Part shown: one piece after another, positions 29,791 through 40,082 of the stretch
How the letters are laid out: every line of letters starts with the position of its first letter
How positions within the stretch are numbered: position 1 is the stretch's first letter
Assembly: GCF_004770145.1 (NCBI RefSeq)
Contig: NZ_RQFW01000012.1
Span: 186,001-250,000, forward strand
Reading direction: 5' to 3'
Origin: Leptospira bourretii
GTDB taxonomy: Bacteria > Spirochaetota > Leptospiria > Leptospirales > Leptospiraceae
DNA: 64,000 nt
Notes under the pieces: generated by a model
Told to the model about the DNA's origin: nothing
What the model saw: the letters and a program-made list of their open reading frames with translations, nothing else
The model's database searches: none
Position numbers and translations under genes: made by a program

Positions 29791-30143
29791 TGTCCAATCC
29801 ATCTACAGAAGAAGAATTTTTAGTTAATAGTATCATAGGGGAAGGCGCCGAGTTCGTAGGCGAATTTAAGTTCCCAGGTCTCATTCGTATCGATGGAAAA
29901 TTTCGAGGAGTCCTCGAAACTACCGGAAAGGTACTTATAGGAAAATCAGGAATCGTCGATACAGATATTAAAGCGCGAGTGGTGGTTGCCGGAGGAGAAA
30001 TCCGCGGAAACATCTATGCAACAGAACGAGTTACATTACTTTCTAGCTGTCGATTGGAAGGTGACATTGTTACCCCTCGCCTCATCGTAGAAGAAGGGGT
30101 AGTGTTTCACGGAAAATGCACAATTAATCCCACTCGTCATTAG
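29790..30143 (+). CDS. Bactofilin cytoskeletal protein
   Basis: A 117-residue bactofilin with the beta-helical core: GEFKFPGLIRIDGKFRG, GKSGIVDTDIKARVVVAGG and the ladder RLIVEEGVVFHGKC. Bactofilins form nucleotide-independent filaments and recruit peptidoglycan enzymes; in Leptospira a bactofilin is reported to influence helical shape. Start ATG overlaps the upstream stop (TAATG). It lies in an operon with the M23-like protein and YaaR. Confidence 0.9.
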   Translation: MSNPSTEEEFLVNSIIGEGAEFVGEFKFPGLIRIDGKFRGVLETTGKVLIGKSGIVDTDIKARVVVAGGEIRGNIYATERVTLLSSCRLEGDIVTPRLIVEEGVVFHGKCTINPTRH

Positions 30144-30151
30144 GCGGGTTT

Positions 30152-30622
30152 ATGATCATCCAAAACAACAACCCTAAGTCGGTATCCACTCAGGCAAAAA
30201 AAGGATCCAAAGAAAAACTCTCAGGTTCTTTTGGCCCGGTTGATGAATCCAAACAAAGTTTTTTAGATATTTTAGAATCCATCGTCCCCGCAGGAAAAGA
30301 AGAAACCAGAGAACTGAACGAACTCTGGAAAGATTTACCTGATTTGGAAAAGGAACTGATCAAAGATCCCAATCACAGAAACCTAGAATCCTACAAAAAA
30401 CATATTAAACAAATCGCAGAACTTATTCTTAAAAAAAACTACAAGGTCATGCAAGCGCCCCAACGAGGACGAAATGACCAAAAAGACGTACGTTATGTAA
30501 AGGTTGTGGATGAAAAGTTGGATCTACTCGCCAAAACCATGTTTTCTCCGAACAACAGTGCGTTCGTGATTTTGAAACAATTAGATGAAATTAGGGGTCT
30601 ATTGATTGATCTAAAAGGATAA
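30152..30622 (+). CDS. YaaR family (DUF327) protein
   Basis: A 156-residue acidic-basic helical protein matching DUF327/YaaR: SFLDILESIVP, LESYKKHIKQIAELIL and the C-terminal QLDEIRGLLIDL helix. No activity is known. It begins eight bases after the bactofilin stop and ends four bases before the ABC transporter, so it is part of the operon. Confidence 0.8.
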   Translation: MIIQNNNPKSVSTQAKKGSKEKLSGSFGPVDESKQSFLDILESIVPAGKEETRELNELWKDLPDLEKELIKDPNHRNLESYKKHIKQIAELILKKNYKVMQAPQRGRNDQKDVRYVKVVDEKLDLLAKTMFSPNNSAFVILKQLDEIRGLLIDLKG

Positions 30623-30626
30623 ATCT

Positions 30627-32453
30627 TTGCAAACTAACGAACGCGCTAAGTCAAAAAATCTTCGTGTCCTCTCTAAAACCTTTTCCTATTTAAAACCCTA
30701 TAGATTCCAAATGATCCTTTCCTCACTGGCTCTGCTTTTTACTGCCGGAGTGACTTTGGGACTCGGACAGGGTTTACGCCATTTGGTGGATGCAGGATTT
30801 TCAGCCAGATCCAAACAAGAATTAGGTTACTCTCTTGCCTTTATTATTTTAGTCGGAATCTTCCTTGCGATTGGAACTTACATTCGTCATTACGCAGTTT
30901 CATGGATTGGCGAACGAGTGGCTTCAGACATTCGAAGGGACGTATTCAAACATATCATCTTCATTCATCCCAGTTTTTTTGAACTCAATTCTCCGGGAGA
31001 AATCCAATCACGAATCACAACGGATACCACACTCATCCAAACGGTAATCGGGTCATCCGCATCCATTGCCCTTAGAAATGTTTTGATGTTTGTCGGTGGG
31101 ATTATTTTTCTATTTATCACCAATGCAAAACTCACGATGATTGTTCTCTTCAGTGTACCTTTCATTGTGTTCCCGATTTTGTTCTATGGAAAAAAAGTAA
31201 GGAATTTATCTCGCACCACTCAGGACAAAATTGCAAGCATTGGAACATACGTCAGTGAATCCCTTCTCAATATCAAAATCCTACAATCCTTCCACCACCA
31301 AGAAGAAGACATTGAAAAGTTTTCACACACCGTTGAAGCAGCCTTTGATGTGGCAGTCGCTCGCATCAAACAAAGAGCTCTTCTCATTGCGGCTGTCATT
31401 CTCTTCATCCTTACAGGAATCAGTGTGATGTTATGGATTGGTGGAACTGATGTACTCGAAGGAAAGATTACCGGTGGAGAACTCATCGCATTTTCTTTTT
31501 ATGCGATCATGGTTGCCAATAGTGTCGGTGCCGTTTCTGAAGTTCTCGGCGATTTGCAAAGGGCAGCCGGTGCTACAGAACGATTAATGGAACTTCTTTT
31601 ATCGGAATCAGAAATCAAAGATCCTAAGTTTCCAAAACCAATTGCAGACGTATTGCATCCAACGGAAGGCAATGGATCTTTATCCCTCAATGGTTCTTCC
31701 ACACAGAAAGGACTAAAAATTAATTTAGACCATTTGGAGTTTTCATACCCATCTCGTCCGGAACACAAAGCCATCCGGGGAATTCATTTAGAAATTCCTG
31801 CCAACAAAACCACAGCTCTTGTTGGTCCTTCCGGCGGGGGAAAGAGTACACTCTTTGAACTCATCCTCAGATTCTATGATCCCACTGCAGGAAAGATTCT
31901 TATTGAAGGTGTGGATCTGAAAGATTTAACTTTAAAAGATTTACGCTCCCTCATTGGCTTTGTACCACAACAACCCATTCTCTTTAGCGGAACTTTACGA
32001 GAGAACATTGCCTACGGAAAACCAGATGCAAGTTTTGAAGAAATAGAGAAGGCCGCTGCCAGTGCCTATGTCACAGAATTTTTAAATCAACTTCCTGATG
32101 GGTACGATACCAACTTAGGACATTTAGGAACAAGACTCTCTGGTGGACAAAAACAAAGGATCGCAATTGCAAGAGCCATTCTTCGCAACCCAAGAATTCT
32201 TTTATTGGATGAAGCCACTTCGGCCCTTGATTCAGAATCAGAACAAATGATCCAACGTGCTTTGGATTTTTTAGTGAAAGAAAGAACGACCATTATGATT
32301 GCTCACAGACTTTCCACAGTTGTGAAATCAGATCAAATCGTTGTGATTAAAGAAGGGGAGATTGAGTCCGTCGGAACGCATGACGAACTCATTCGAAAAA
32401 GTGAACTGTACGAGCGACTAGCGAAACTACAGTTTCACACCGAGCTGCTCTAA
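30627..32453 (+). CDS. MsbA-like ABC exporter (half-transporter)
   Basis: A 608-residue fused membrane and ATPase protein. Six transmembrane helices occupy about residues 20-310. The ATPase has Walker A GPSGGGKST (about 398-406), Q-loop, signature LSGGQKQR and Walker B ILLLDEATSALD. MsbA-type exporters flip lipid A or other lipids; drug export is the alternative. TTG start at 30627 with AAGGA upstream. The 3' end overlaps parB by 27 bases, tail to tail. Confidence 0.9.
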   Translation: MQTNERAKSKNLRVLSKTFSYLKPYRFQMILSSLALLFTAGVTLGLGQGLRHLVDAGFSARSKQELGYSLAFIILVGIFLAIGTYIRHYAVSWIGERVASDIRRDVFKHIIFIHPSFFELNSPGEIQSRITTDTTLIQTVIGSSASIALRNVLMFVGGIIFLFITNAKLTMIVLFSVPFIVFPILFYGKKVRNLSRTTQDKIASIGTYVSESLLNIKILQSFHHQEEDIEKFSHTVEAAFDVAVARIKQRALLIAAVILFILTGISVMLWIGGTDVLEGKITGGELIAFSFYAIMVANSVGAVSEVLGDLQRAAGATERLMELLLSESEIKDPKFPKPIADVLHPTEGNGSLSLNGSSTQKGLKINLDHLEFSYPSRPEHKAIRGIHLEIPANKTTALVGPSGGGKSTLFELILRFYDPTAGKILIEGVDLKDLTLKDLRSLIGFVPQQPILFSGTLRENIAYGKPDASFEEIEKAAASAYVTEFLNQLPDGYDTNLGHLGTRLSGGQKQRIAIARAILRNPRILLLDEATSALDSESEQMIQRALDFLVKERTTIMIAHRLSTVVKSDQIVVIKEGEIESVGTHDELIRKSELYERLAKLQFHTELL

Positions 32454-33323
32454 AATTCTTTCCATATCATTTAGATTAGCGTAAGAAAAAACGATCTTCC
32501 CTTTTCCATTAGTTTCATTGTGGGCCACTTCCACTTTGGAACTATATTTGTTTCTTAGTTTGGATTCTAATTTTACGATACTTGCATCTCGTTTGTCAGG
32601 ACCCATAGAAGAGGACTTTGATTTTTTATCTGGGTGCAAAAGATTAGATACAAAGTTTTCTACCTCTCGAACATTCCATCCTTCTGCGATGACTTTCTGA
32701 CCCACTTCCAATTGTTTTTTAGGATCGGGAATCGAGAGAAGGGGGCGTGCCTGTCCTTCCGAAAGTTTTCCTTCCTTCACTAAGTCTTGTAATAATTTAG
32801 GCAGAGAGAGAAGACGAATTAAGTTAGAAATGGTGGCTCGGTTTTTTCCCACGCGAGTCGCAAGGTCTGTCACCTTTAACCCTCGTTTGTCGATAATGGC
32901 TTGGTAAGCCAAAGCCTCATCCATAGGATTTAGATTTTCTCTTTGGATATTTTCAATGAGGGCAAGTTCCATCATGTCCGCTTCCGAAAGATCACGAACG
33001 ATCGCAGGGATTTTTGCAAAGCCTGCAAGTTTGCAAGCGCGTAATCTTCTTTCTCCCGCCACCAAAAGAAATCCAGAACCCGAAGGATTTTTTTGTACAA
33101 CGATGGGTTGGATCACTCCATGTTCCGTGATAGTATTGGATAACTCTTGGATGGAAGCATCGGAGAATTGTTTTCTTGGTTGGTGTGGGTTTGGTAAAAT
33201 TTCTGTGACTTTAATTTCTCTTAGGCCAGTTTGTTCCTCTTTAGAAATCTCAACGTTGTTTTCATTTACAGGAATTAAATTCCCAAGTCCTCTTCCTAAA
33301 ACTTTACCTTTGCCGAGTGCCAT
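32427..33323 (-). CDS. parB: Chromosome partitioning protein ParB
   Basis: A 298-residue ParB/Spo0J. The CTPase motif is present (GERRLRACKLAG), with an N-terminal QPRKQF stretch, the central helix-turn-helix (LATRVGKNRATISNLIRLL) and a C-terminal dimerisation region. It loads as a CTP clamp at parS and helps segregate the origin. parA lies four bases upstream. Confidence 0.96.
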   Translation of the reverse strand: MALGKGKVLGRGLGNLIPVNENNVEISKEEQTGLREIKVTEILPNPHQPRKQFSDASIQELSNTITEHGVIQPIVVQKNPSGSGFLLVAGERRLRACKLAGFAKIPAIVRDLSEADMMELALIENIQRENLNPMDEALAYQAIIDKRGLKVTDLATRVGKNRATISNLIRLLSLPKLLQDLVKEGKLSEGQARPLLSIPDPKKQLEVGQKVIAEGWNVREVENFVSNLLHPDKKSKSSSMGPDKRDASIVKLESKLRNKYSSKVEVAHNETNGKGKIVFSYANLNDMERILEQLGVKL

Positions 33324-33327
33324 AACC

Positions 33328-34089
33328 TTATGCCTTCCCTACAATTTCTTCCGCTAAACTTTTATAACTTTTTGCACCCACACCATCTGGATCATAGTAG
33401 TTGATCGGTTTTCCAAAAGAAGGTGCTTCTGATAATTTTACATTTCTTGGAATGACGGTTTCATATACTTTCTCTTTGAAATAGTTTCGAACATCTTCCG
33501 CAACTTGGTTTGCTAAGTTAGTTCGTTTGTCATACATCGTGAGAAGTACTCCTTCGAGTGCGAGTGATGGATTCCATTGCGACTGCACGAGAGAAATAAT
33601 TCGCATGAGCTGTGAGAGTCCTTCGAGAGCAAAGTATTCTGTTTGCAAAGTGATCATCACTGACTGAGAAGCACAGAGAGCATTGATGGTAAGAACACCG
33701 AGAGAAGGGGGACAATCGATTAGAATATAATCATAAGATTCTTTTACAGATGCCAAAGCATCTTTCAATTTGAATTCCTTTCTTTCCATTCCGAGGAAAT
33801 CCACTTCCAAACCGGAGAGGTTGATGTTGGAAGGAATGATATCCAAATTGTTTACGAATGTTTTTTGAACCGCTTCTCTTGCAGAGAGTTCCCCGATCAA
33901 AACTTCATAAGTAGTTTTTTGTAAAGACTGCACTTCCAACCCAAGTCCAGAACCTGAGTTCCCTTGTGGATCGATATCAAGGAGCAAAACTTTCTTTCCC
34001 AAATCAACAAGATTGGATGCCAAGTTTATCGCTGTTGTCGTTTTACCGACTCCACCTTTTTGATTACTGATAGAAACAATTTTACCCAT
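33328..34089 (-). CDS. parA: Chromosome partitioning ATPase ParA (Soj)
   Basis: A 253-residue ParA with the deviant Walker [10 protein letters not shown] (residues 11-19), the A' motif LLDIDPQGN and Walker [12 protein letters not shown]. It has no N-terminal HTH, so it is the short chromosomal type (Soj). It drives ParB-parS complexes over the nucleoid. The start overlaps rsmG by eight bases. Confidence 0.96.
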   Translation of the reverse strand: MGKIVSISNQKGGVGKTTTAINLASNLVDLGKKVLLLDIDPQGNSGSGLGLEVQSLQKTTYEVLIGELSAREAVQKTFVNNLDIIPSNINLSGLEVDFLGMERKEFKLKDALASVKESYDYILIDCPPSLGVLTINALCASQSVMITLQTEYFALEGLSQLMRIISLVQSQWNPSLALEGVLLTMYDKRTNLANQVAEDVRNYFKEKVYETVIPRNVKLSEAPSFGKPINYYDPDGVGAKSYKSLAEEIVGKA

Positions 34090-34825
34090 TCTTGCTTTTC
34101 GTCTCCTTTACGATTTCTTTCCAGTCGCGGGGGAATCCCTTTTTAGGAAGGGAATTCTTTTGTAGTATTTTTATATGTCTCTTTCCCACAAACTCTAATT
34201 CGGGAATGGGAATTTCTTTTTTCATAAAGAATCCATTGTTACTAAGAACCTCTGTTTCTTTTTCTAAATCTTGGTAAGGCTGTGCAAGGAAGGGACATAA
34301 GATTCCTTTTTGCTTCACCATTCTTGTTGTGACTTCCGCAATGTAGGGATAAGGAACCATTGCTCTTGAAGTGACTACATCAAAATTGGAACTAATCTCT
34401 TCTGTCCGTGCGTAGATAAAGTCCACTCGCTTTTTGACTTTGGAAAGGCTTCCAGTTTCAATTTCTGTTTCAAGAAGTGCGAGCTTTCGTTTTTGAGAAT
34501 CCACGAGAAAAACATGCGGTGCTTTTTTTAAGAGAGCAAAAAGAAAACCGGGAAGACCTGGCCCAGTTCCTACATCGGCCACATTTGTTTCACGTGAAAC
34601 AAATCCGGTGACTTTCAGTTTCCAAACAAAGACCAGCGATTCAATAATATGTCTCTCGAGAATCTTCTCTGAATCATTCCGAGAAAAGAATCCTCCTTTC
34701 TCATTGTCTCGTTTGAGAAACTCATAATAGTTCTTCACTAGTTCCCAATCAAACTCAGGTTCGAGTGTTGGGAAAAGATCGGGGATGATGGTTTGGATTT
34801 CTTCTTGGATGGTTTTTTCTGACAT
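34082..34825 (-). CDS. rsmG: 16S rRNA (guanine527-N7)-methyltransferase
   Basis: A 247-residue RsmG/GidB with the SAM motif [13 protein letters not shown] and acidic [12 protein letters not shown]. It methylates G527 of 16S rRNA; loss in other bacteria gives low-level streptomycin resistance. Genes rsmG-parA-parB are the usual order next to oriC. A perfect parS lies inside this coding region at 34586. Confidence 0.94.
   Translation of the reverse strand: MSEKTIQEEIQTIIPDLFPTLEPEFDWELVKNYYEFLKRDNEKGGFFSRNDSEKILERHIIESLVFVWKLKVTGFVSRETNVADVGTGPGLPGFLFALLKKAPHVFLVDSQKRKLALLETEIETGSLSKVKKRVDFIYARTEEISSNFDVVTSRAMVPYPYIAEVTTRMVKQKGILCPFLAQPYQDLEKETEVLSNNGFFMKKEIPIPELEFVGKRHIKILQKNSLPKKGFPRDWKEIVKETKSKNG
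34586..34601. promoter_or_regulatory. parS: parS site inside rsmG
   Basis: The sequence TGTTTCACGTGAAACA is the canonical ParB-binding palindrome, with no mismatch. The perfect symmetry extends to 22 bp (34583-34604). It lies within the rsmG coding region beside parA and parB, about 7 kb from the presumed origin. Confidence 0.93.
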
Positions 34826-34883
34826 AATCGTATTATCGTTTTAAATGAATTCGCCGATGTCTCCTGTAGGAGAACTCTTTTCC

Positions 34884-35609
34884 ATGATTCGAATCATTAG
34901 TTTTTTAATCATCCTTTCCTTTCCTATTTTAGGTTACACACCTGGCAAGTGGTCCCATAAAGATGCATACCTATTTAAAAAAGTTAAAAAAGTTCCAAAC
35001 AAAGAAATCGTCCGAAACGGCGAGGGTCAGGTTGTTTATGTCGCAGAATATGAGTACAACAGTGACGGAAAACTAATTACCGAAACATATTCGGATAAAG
35101 AAGGGAAGGGTGATGGAAAAACATCTTTCCGTTATACAGATGGTTTACTTTCGAGCGAAGAAGTTTACGACAATGGTGGTCATCTAGTCGAACGAAAGGA
35201 TTTTCAATTCAAAGGTCGCGCTTTGAAAAAGATGAATGTGAAGGATGGAGAAGGTAGACTATTGATTGTTTATTCCATCGAGAGTGATGGCGAAGGAAAT
35301 ATCTTTGCTGCTGAAGGTAAAAATTTAGAAACCAAAGACAATGAATCTTTCCGATTTCAAATCGATCCTAAACGTCCAAATGTTCAAATTCAATATCTGA
35401 CTGATGACAAAAAGAAAGGTCTTGGTGAAATTCATTTTAAGTTTGATGCAAAGGGAAACCTGGTCGAAAGAGAATTCTTCCAAGGTGAAACCCGCCGTGT
35501 GCACAAACTCAAATACAAAGCCGATGGAAGTTTGGAGTCCCATTCGTTTCATGTGAAACAAGGGGACAACTGGATCTTGGAAAAGACCCACGTAATGGTT
35601 TACGAATAG
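34884..35609 (+). CDS. Exported protein with YD-like repeats
   Basis: About 241 residues from the ATG at 34884, which opens a signal peptide (IRIISFLIILSFPILGY) and follows AGGAG by 11 bases. The rest holds short strand-turn units such as EYEYNSDGKLITETYSDKEGKG and EIHFKFDAKGNLVEREFFQG, like YD/RHS-type repeats. No enzymatic motif is visible. It interrupts the usual mnmG-rsmG-parA-parB neighbourhood on the other strand. A parS-like site lies near its 3' end. Confidence 0.65.
   Translation: MIRIISFLIILSFPILGYTPGKWSHKDAYLFKKVKKVPNKEIVRNGEGQVVYVAEYEYNSDGKLITETYSDKEGKGDGKTSFRYTDGLLSSEEVYDNGGHLVERKDFQFKGRALKKMNVKDGEGRLLIVYSIESDGEGNIFAAEGKNLETKDNESFRFQIDPKRPNVQIQYLTDDKKKGLGEIHFKFDAKGNLVEREFFQGETRRVHKLKYKADGSLESHSFHVKQGDNWILEKTHVMVYE
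35545..35560. promoter_or_regulatory. Second parS-like site
   Basis: CGTTTCATGTGAAACA matches the canonical parS at 14 of 16 bases. Mismatches are the first base and one centre base (CATG instead of CACG). It is 960 bases from the perfect site, inside a coding region. Confidence 0.55.
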
Positions 35610-35890
35610 AAAAAATTTCAGCAAGACAGCAGGAATCGATCTAGTAACCAAAAGTTCGAACACCGTGACTTCGAAACAAAGAACGTCTGAGTGTTGGAAT
35701 TAAAATAATCTCAAAGCAAGAGAGCAAAAGGTTTATCTGAATTCAAAGTTTGATTTCAGAAAGTTAAAAGTGCAAATTAGATCTTTCAGAAATCTGTCTT
35801 AGTCTTTCAAAAATCTTCCTCTGGGATTCTGCAATACAACTCAAAAGGTTTTTAAATTGGGACAATCGATTCAAAGAAGACCAAAAATAA
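35610..35890. other. Non-coding gap of about 280 bases before a terminator
   Basis: No gene can be supported on either strand; short frames have no coding character. The stretch ends in a strong bidirectional terminator, so it may be the 3' untranslated region of the YD-repeat gene or hold a small RNA. No clear promoter hexamers are visible. Confidence 0.4.
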
Positions 35891-35925
35891 AAAAAGCCAA
35901 GAAGGAATATCCCTCTTGGCTTTTT
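35891..35925. terminator. Strong bidirectional terminator
   Basis: AAAAAGCCAAGA (35891-35902) pairs perfectly with TCTTGGCTTTTT (35914-35925) around an 11-base loop. T runs follow on either strand. It lies 35 bases beyond the mnmG stop on the minus strand and also ends the transcript from the left. Confidence 0.85.
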
Positions 35926-35959
35926 GATTTTAAGGAAGATTCCTCGTTTGTTTTTTTAG

Positions 35960-37834
35960 TTATCGTCTATCCACCAAATGATATAGCAGAAGATCCACAT
36001 CAGAAGGATCTACTCCTGAAATATGGAGAGCATTTTCTAAATTCATAGGACGGTGTTTTTCCAACTTCACCACAGCTTCTGTCTTCAAACCTTTCACACT
36101 TGCATAATCAAAATCATTTGGAATCTGAAAGTTCAAAAACTTCTTACGGTATTCGATGGTTTCCAATTCTCGTTTCAGATATCCTTCGTATTTAACTTCC
36201 ATCTCCAGAACTGCTTTTTCATCTTCATTTAAATTTTGAAGTTCAGGCAGGAAGGACTCGATGTCTTCGATTTTGATATCAGATCGTTTCAGAAACGAAG
36301 CAACCGTGTGGCCAAACTTATAATTTTCAATCTTCTTCTCTTCTAAAACCTTTGTGAGTTCCTCTGTTGGCTTCATGGAAGTCACAAACATTTGCGTTTT
36401 GATTTTATCGATCCGAGCATAACGATCTTTCATATCTGTATAGAGAGACTCGTCAACAAGTCCCATCTCATATCCATACTGCATCAGTCTTTGGTCCGCA
36501 TTGTCTTGGCGAAGGAGTAGGCGGTACTCGGCCCGGCTTGTGAACATTCGGTAAGGATCTTCTACACCTTTATAAACCAAATCATCTACAAGAACTCCGA
36601 TGTAAGATTCACTTCGTTTGAAAAAAATCGGCTCTTCTTTTCTTACGGAACGAATCACATTATAAGCAGCAACAAGTCCTTGGGCTGCCGCTTCTTCGTA
36701 ACCAGTCGTTCCGTTGATTTGGCCTGCATGATAAAGACCTTTTACTTTTTTAGTTTCGAGTGTGGGATTTAGTTCTGTAGGATCTACAAAATCATATTCG
36801 ATGGCATAACCCGGACGCATGAGTTCCACTTCTTCCAAACCTTTGATGCTTCGAAGAAACTTCCATTGCACTTCCTCAGGCAAACTTGTGGAAACTCCAT
36901 TGAGATACATCTCGTTGGTTTCGTATCCTTCCGGTTCGATAAAGATTTGATGGCGGTCTCTTTCCGCAAAGCGAACCACCTTATCTTCAATCGAAGGACA
37001 ATACCTCGGCCCAACACTTTTGATCTGACCCGAATACATCGGTGAGTATTCTAAGTTTTGTTTGATGAGTTCATGAGTGGTGTCGTTGGTGTAAGTGATG
37101 TAACAAGGGATTTGTTTGCGATCAATCTTCTTTGTTGAAAAAGAAAACGGACGAGGATTCTCATCTCCATCTTGGATTTCTAGTCCCTCTAGGTTGATGG
37201 AATTTTTATGAACACGAGCAGGGGTTCCCGTCTTAAGTCTTCCGAGTCGCAATTCAAAACGAGCGAGTGTATGGGAAAGTCCTTTGGTTGTAGGTTCGCC
37301 AATCCGACCTGATTCTTTTTGGTAAGTTCCAATATGAATCACACTGGATAAAAATGTTCCGGTGGTTAGAATCACATGCTTCGTATAAAAAGTAAAACCT
37401 CGGCCAGTGATGACACCAGTCACTTGGTTTCCCTCAACAATCAAATCCTCAACTGTATCTTGTCTGATCGAGAGTGTTTGTAATTTTTCCAACTGGTGTT
37501 TGATCATGAGTTGGTATTGTTTTTTCTCAGCTTGTGCACGCGGGGCCCACACGGAAGGACCTTTGGATGTGTTTAACATCTTAAATTGAATTCCAGTTTG
37601 ATCAATCACTCGACCCATCAGTCCACCGAGTGCATCCACTTCACGAACCATATGTCCTTTGGCAATCCCACCAATCGCAGGATTACAACTCATCTGCCCA
37701 ATGGTATCCAAGTTCATTGTGATCAGTAAAGTTTTGAGTCCTGCTTTCGCAGAAATATAAGCAGCTTCTGTTCCGGCATGACCGGCACCAACAACGATAC
37801 AATCAAATTGGTTGGGATAAAAGGATGGATTCAT
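35960..37834 (-). CDS. mnmG: tRNA uridine-5-carboxymethylaminomethyl modification enzyme MnmG
   Basis: A 624-residue FAD enzyme, standard length. FAD motif [10 protein letters not shown] is near the N terminus, then [11 protein letters not shown], and the second signature [21 protein letters not shown]. With MnmE it builds the cmnm5U34 modification of several tRNAs. It is the GidA partner of the nearby rsmG (GidB). Start ATG at 37834. Confidence 0.96.
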   Translation of the reverse strand: MNPSFYPNQFDCIVVGAGHAGTEAAYISAKAGLKTLLITMNLDTIGQMSCNPAIGGIAKGHMVREVDALGGLMGRVIDQTGIQFKMLNTSKGPSVWAPRAQAEKKQYQLMIKHQLEKLQTLSIRQDTVEDLIVEGNQVTGVITGRGFTFYTKHVILTTGTFLSSVIHIGTYQKESGRIGEPTTKGLSHTLARFELRLGRLKTGTPARVHKNSINLEGLEIQDGDENPRPFSFSTKKIDRKQIPCYITYTNDTTHELIKQNLEYSPMYSGQIKSVGPRYCPSIEDKVVRFAERDRHQIFIEPEGYETNEMYLNGVSTSLPEEVQWKFLRSIKGLEEVELMRPGYAIEYDFVDPTELNPTLETKKVKGLYHAGQINGTTGYEEAAAQGLVAAYNVIRSVRKEEPIFFKRSESYIGVLVDDLVYKGVEDPYRMFTSRAEYRLLLRQDNADQRLMQYGYEMGLVDESLYTDMKDRYARIDKIKTQMFVTSMKPTEELTKVLEEKKIENYKFGHTVASFLKRSDIKIEDIESFLPELQNLNEDEKAVLEMEVKYEGYLKRELETIEYRKKFLNFQIPNDFDYASVKGLKTEAVVKLEKHRPMNLENALHISGVDPSDVDLLLYHLVDRR

Positions 37835-38002
37835 ATTATGTCTTCTTAGTAATTCAGTTCTTAAAAAATGCGAGGGAGAGGGTTTCGAAAATCTACTCCT
37901 TAGAACGATATCAAAAGCATCGGCCTATGCTTCGAGAGAAAAAAAGATAAAATTCATTTTCTAATTTTGAAACTCCAGAAGATTGGAAGGATAGGAATCT
38001 CA

Positions 38003-38926
38003 ATGGCTCAGAATTCATTCCCTTATACCTACTTCGAAGGAAAAATCGTTCCTTCCGAGGACGCAAAAGTTAGTGTCCAAACCCATGCCTTACAATATGG
38101 GACAGGTGTCTTCGGTGGAATCCGTGGATATTATAACGAAGCGAAAAAAAACCTTTATGTCTTCCGATTGCCAGAACATTGCAAACGACTTGTGAACTCC
38201 ACAAAGATCATGCAGTTGCAAATCCAAATCACACCGGAAGAAATCCAATCCATCATTCTGGATCTCCTTCGAAAAAATGACGCTAAACAAAATGTATATT
38301 TACGTCCTTTCATTTATACTTCTGCCTTACAACTTTCTCCTCGCTTCCATGATGTGAAAGCAGACATCACAGTTTATGCATTGAAGTTGGACGACTACCT
38401 CGATACACAAAATGGACTGACTACCATTGTATCTTCTTGGCAGAGATTTTCTGATAACCAAATCCCCACTCTTTCAAAAGTGAGTGGTGGGTATGTGAAC
38501 TCAGCTCTTGCAAAATCAGAAGCCGTTCAAAATGGAATGGATGAAGCTATCTTTTTAGATGCGAGAGGATTTGTATCAGAAGGTTCTGCAGAAAATCTTT
38601 TTATCGTTCGTGATGGAGTGATCCATACACCAACCATTCCATCTTCAATTTTAGAAGGGATCACTCGTCGTAGCATCATTCAAATTGCAAAAGACTTAGG
38701 GATCCAAGTTGTGGAAAGAGACATTGCTCGTTCTGAACTTTATATCGCTGATGAATTATTTTTTTCAGGCACAGGTGTGCAAGTGGCTTGGGTGAAAGAA
38801 GTGGATCGTCGTGTGATTGGAAATGGAAACATAGGACCCATCACCAAAAAAATCCAATCTATCTTTTTTGAAGCTGTTCGTGGTGAACAACCAAGTTATA
38901 TGAATTGGCTGACTCCGGTATACTAA
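38003..38926 (+). CDS. ilvE: Branched-chain amino acid aminotransferase
   Basis: About 307 residues from the ATG at 38003, preceded by AGGA; a TTG at 37967 is possible but weaker. Fold-type IV PLP enzyme with HALQYGTGVFGGIRGY at the N terminus, the PLP lysine in LSKVSGGYVNSALAKSEA and the AENLFIVRDG block. It catalyses the last step of Val, Leu and Ile synthesis. It is followed six bases later by holB; linkage to replication genes is probably incidental. Confidence 0.9.
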   Translation: MAQNSFPYTYFEGKIVPSEDAKVSVQTHALQYGTGVFGGIRGYYNEAKKNLYVFRLPEHCKRLVNSTKIMQLQIQITPEEIQSIILDLLRKNDAKQNVYLRPFIYTSALQLSPRFHDVKADITVYALKLDDYLDTQNGLTTIVSSWQRFSDNQIPTLSKVSGGYVNSALAKSEAVQNGMDEAIFLDARGFVSEGSAENLFIVRDGVIHTPTIPSSILEGITRRSIIQIAKDLGIQVVERDIARSELYIADELFFSGTGVQVAWVKEVDRRVIGNGNIGPITKKIQSIFFEAVRGEQPSYMNWLTPVY

Positions 38927-38932
38927 AGACCA

Positions 38933-39865
38933 ATGGCTGATGCTTTGTTTTCATTCGACCAAGTGTCAGGCCAAGATGTTGCACTGACTTACTTAAAATC
39001 TTTTTTAAATGATAGGTCACGAATTCCCGGTTCCATTATTTTTTACGGACCCGATGGAGTGGGGAAGTGGACAGCCGCTGAAAGATTCTCAAGACAACTT
39101 CTTTGTTTGGAAGGAACTTCTTGTGGCGTTTGTGATTCCTGTCGCCAATTTATGAAAGGAGTCCATCCCGATTTCATTCAATTTCCCAGAAGAAAAAACA
39201 TTGCGATTGGAAAAGAAAAAGATCCAGAAGACTTCACCATCCGTTGGTTGTTGTCAGCAAGGATTCCCTTCAAACCACATACATCAGATTACCGCGTTGT
39301 TTTATTTCCAGAAGCCAATCGTATTAACAATGAAGCAGAAACAACTCTTCTAAAAACTTTAGAAGAACCTCCAGCACATACAAAGTTCATCCTGATCGTT
39401 AACGATTTAAAAAACTTAAAACCAACCATTGTTTCTCGTTCGGTTTGTGTTCCTTTCAACTATCTCCCTCAAGACGAAATCAAAAAGATTCGAAGAAATG
39501 AAATGACCGAATCTAAACTCTACTATGGTGGATCCCTCAACCCCTTTGAAATCTCTGATGAGTTTTTGGAAGAGTGGCATGAGAATGTACGGGAACATTG
39601 TCACGATTCGATTTTACTTTTTAAATTGGAAAACTGGGTGCGTGACCAACTTGGAGAATTTCGTTCTAATAAAGAAGGGCTTACGGGAATTGATTTTTTA
39701 GAAATGATTTGTTTGTTACTTCTTTATGAATACCGACAAAAAAACTTTGAAGCCAATGTAGGAAGGATCGAAGCCATCCTAGATTTCAAAATGAAACTTC
39801 ATTATGAAATTCCTGCGCTCGAGTACGTTCTTTTATCACAACTTTTTTTACGACTTGCGACTTAA
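38933..39865 (+). CDS. holB: DNA polymerase III delta-prime subunit
   Basis: A 310-residue AAA+ clamp-loader protein. Walker A is GPDGVGKWT, a zinc-type cysteine set lies in CLEGTSCGVCDSC, and the LLKTLEEPP and SRSVCVPF blocks are shared with DnaX. The Walker A retains the P-loop lysine, as in some bacterial HolB, though delta-prime usually does not hydrolyse ATP. It lies upstream of dnaA and belongs to the replication cluster. Confidence 0.88.
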   Translation: MADALFSFDQVSGQDVALTYLKSFLNDRSRIPGSIIFYGPDGVGKWTAAERFSRQLLCLEGTSCGVCDSCRQFMKGVHPDFIQFPRRKNIAIGKEKDPEDFTIRWLLSARIPFKPHTSDYRVVLFPEANRINNEAETTLLKTLEEPPAHTKFILIVNDLKNLKPTIVSRSVCVPFNYLPQDEIKKIRRNEMTESKLYYGGSLNPFEISDEFLEEWHENVREHCHDSILLFKLENWVRDQLGEFRSNKEGLTGIDFLEMICLLLLYEYRQKNFEANVGRIEAILDFKMKLHYEIPALEYVLLSQLFLRLAT

Positions 39866-40082
39866 TCAAAAAAATAATTTTAAGCATCGATAAAATTTCG
39901 ATTGAAATAAAGAACACCTAACAAGAATTATAACGTAAATTCTGTCAAATCAAATAAGGGACATAATTTTTTTATTCGGTTCGACTATTTTTTCTAGTTT
40001 GGATCGTTTTCCGATTTTTCATTTGAATTCTACCTACTTGCTAAAAGTATAGTACCCGATTTCACATTTAGGGCGGGGAAAC
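39866..40082. promoter_or_regulatory. dnaA upstream region with possible promoter
   Basis: A 217-base AT-rich gap. TTGAAT at 40023-40028 with TATAGT at 40048-40053 (19-base spacer) is a weak promoter candidate for dnaA. One GACATAATT copy at 39960 belongs to the repeat family of the dnaA-dnaN gap. No canonical TTATCCACA box is present. Confidence 0.4.

Noticed and set aside
39866..40082. oriC upstream of dnaA instead of between dnaA and dnaN
   Set aside because: Only one GACATA copy and no DnaA-box-like 9-mers are visible there; the dnaA-dnaN gap has both and an A/T-rich stretch.
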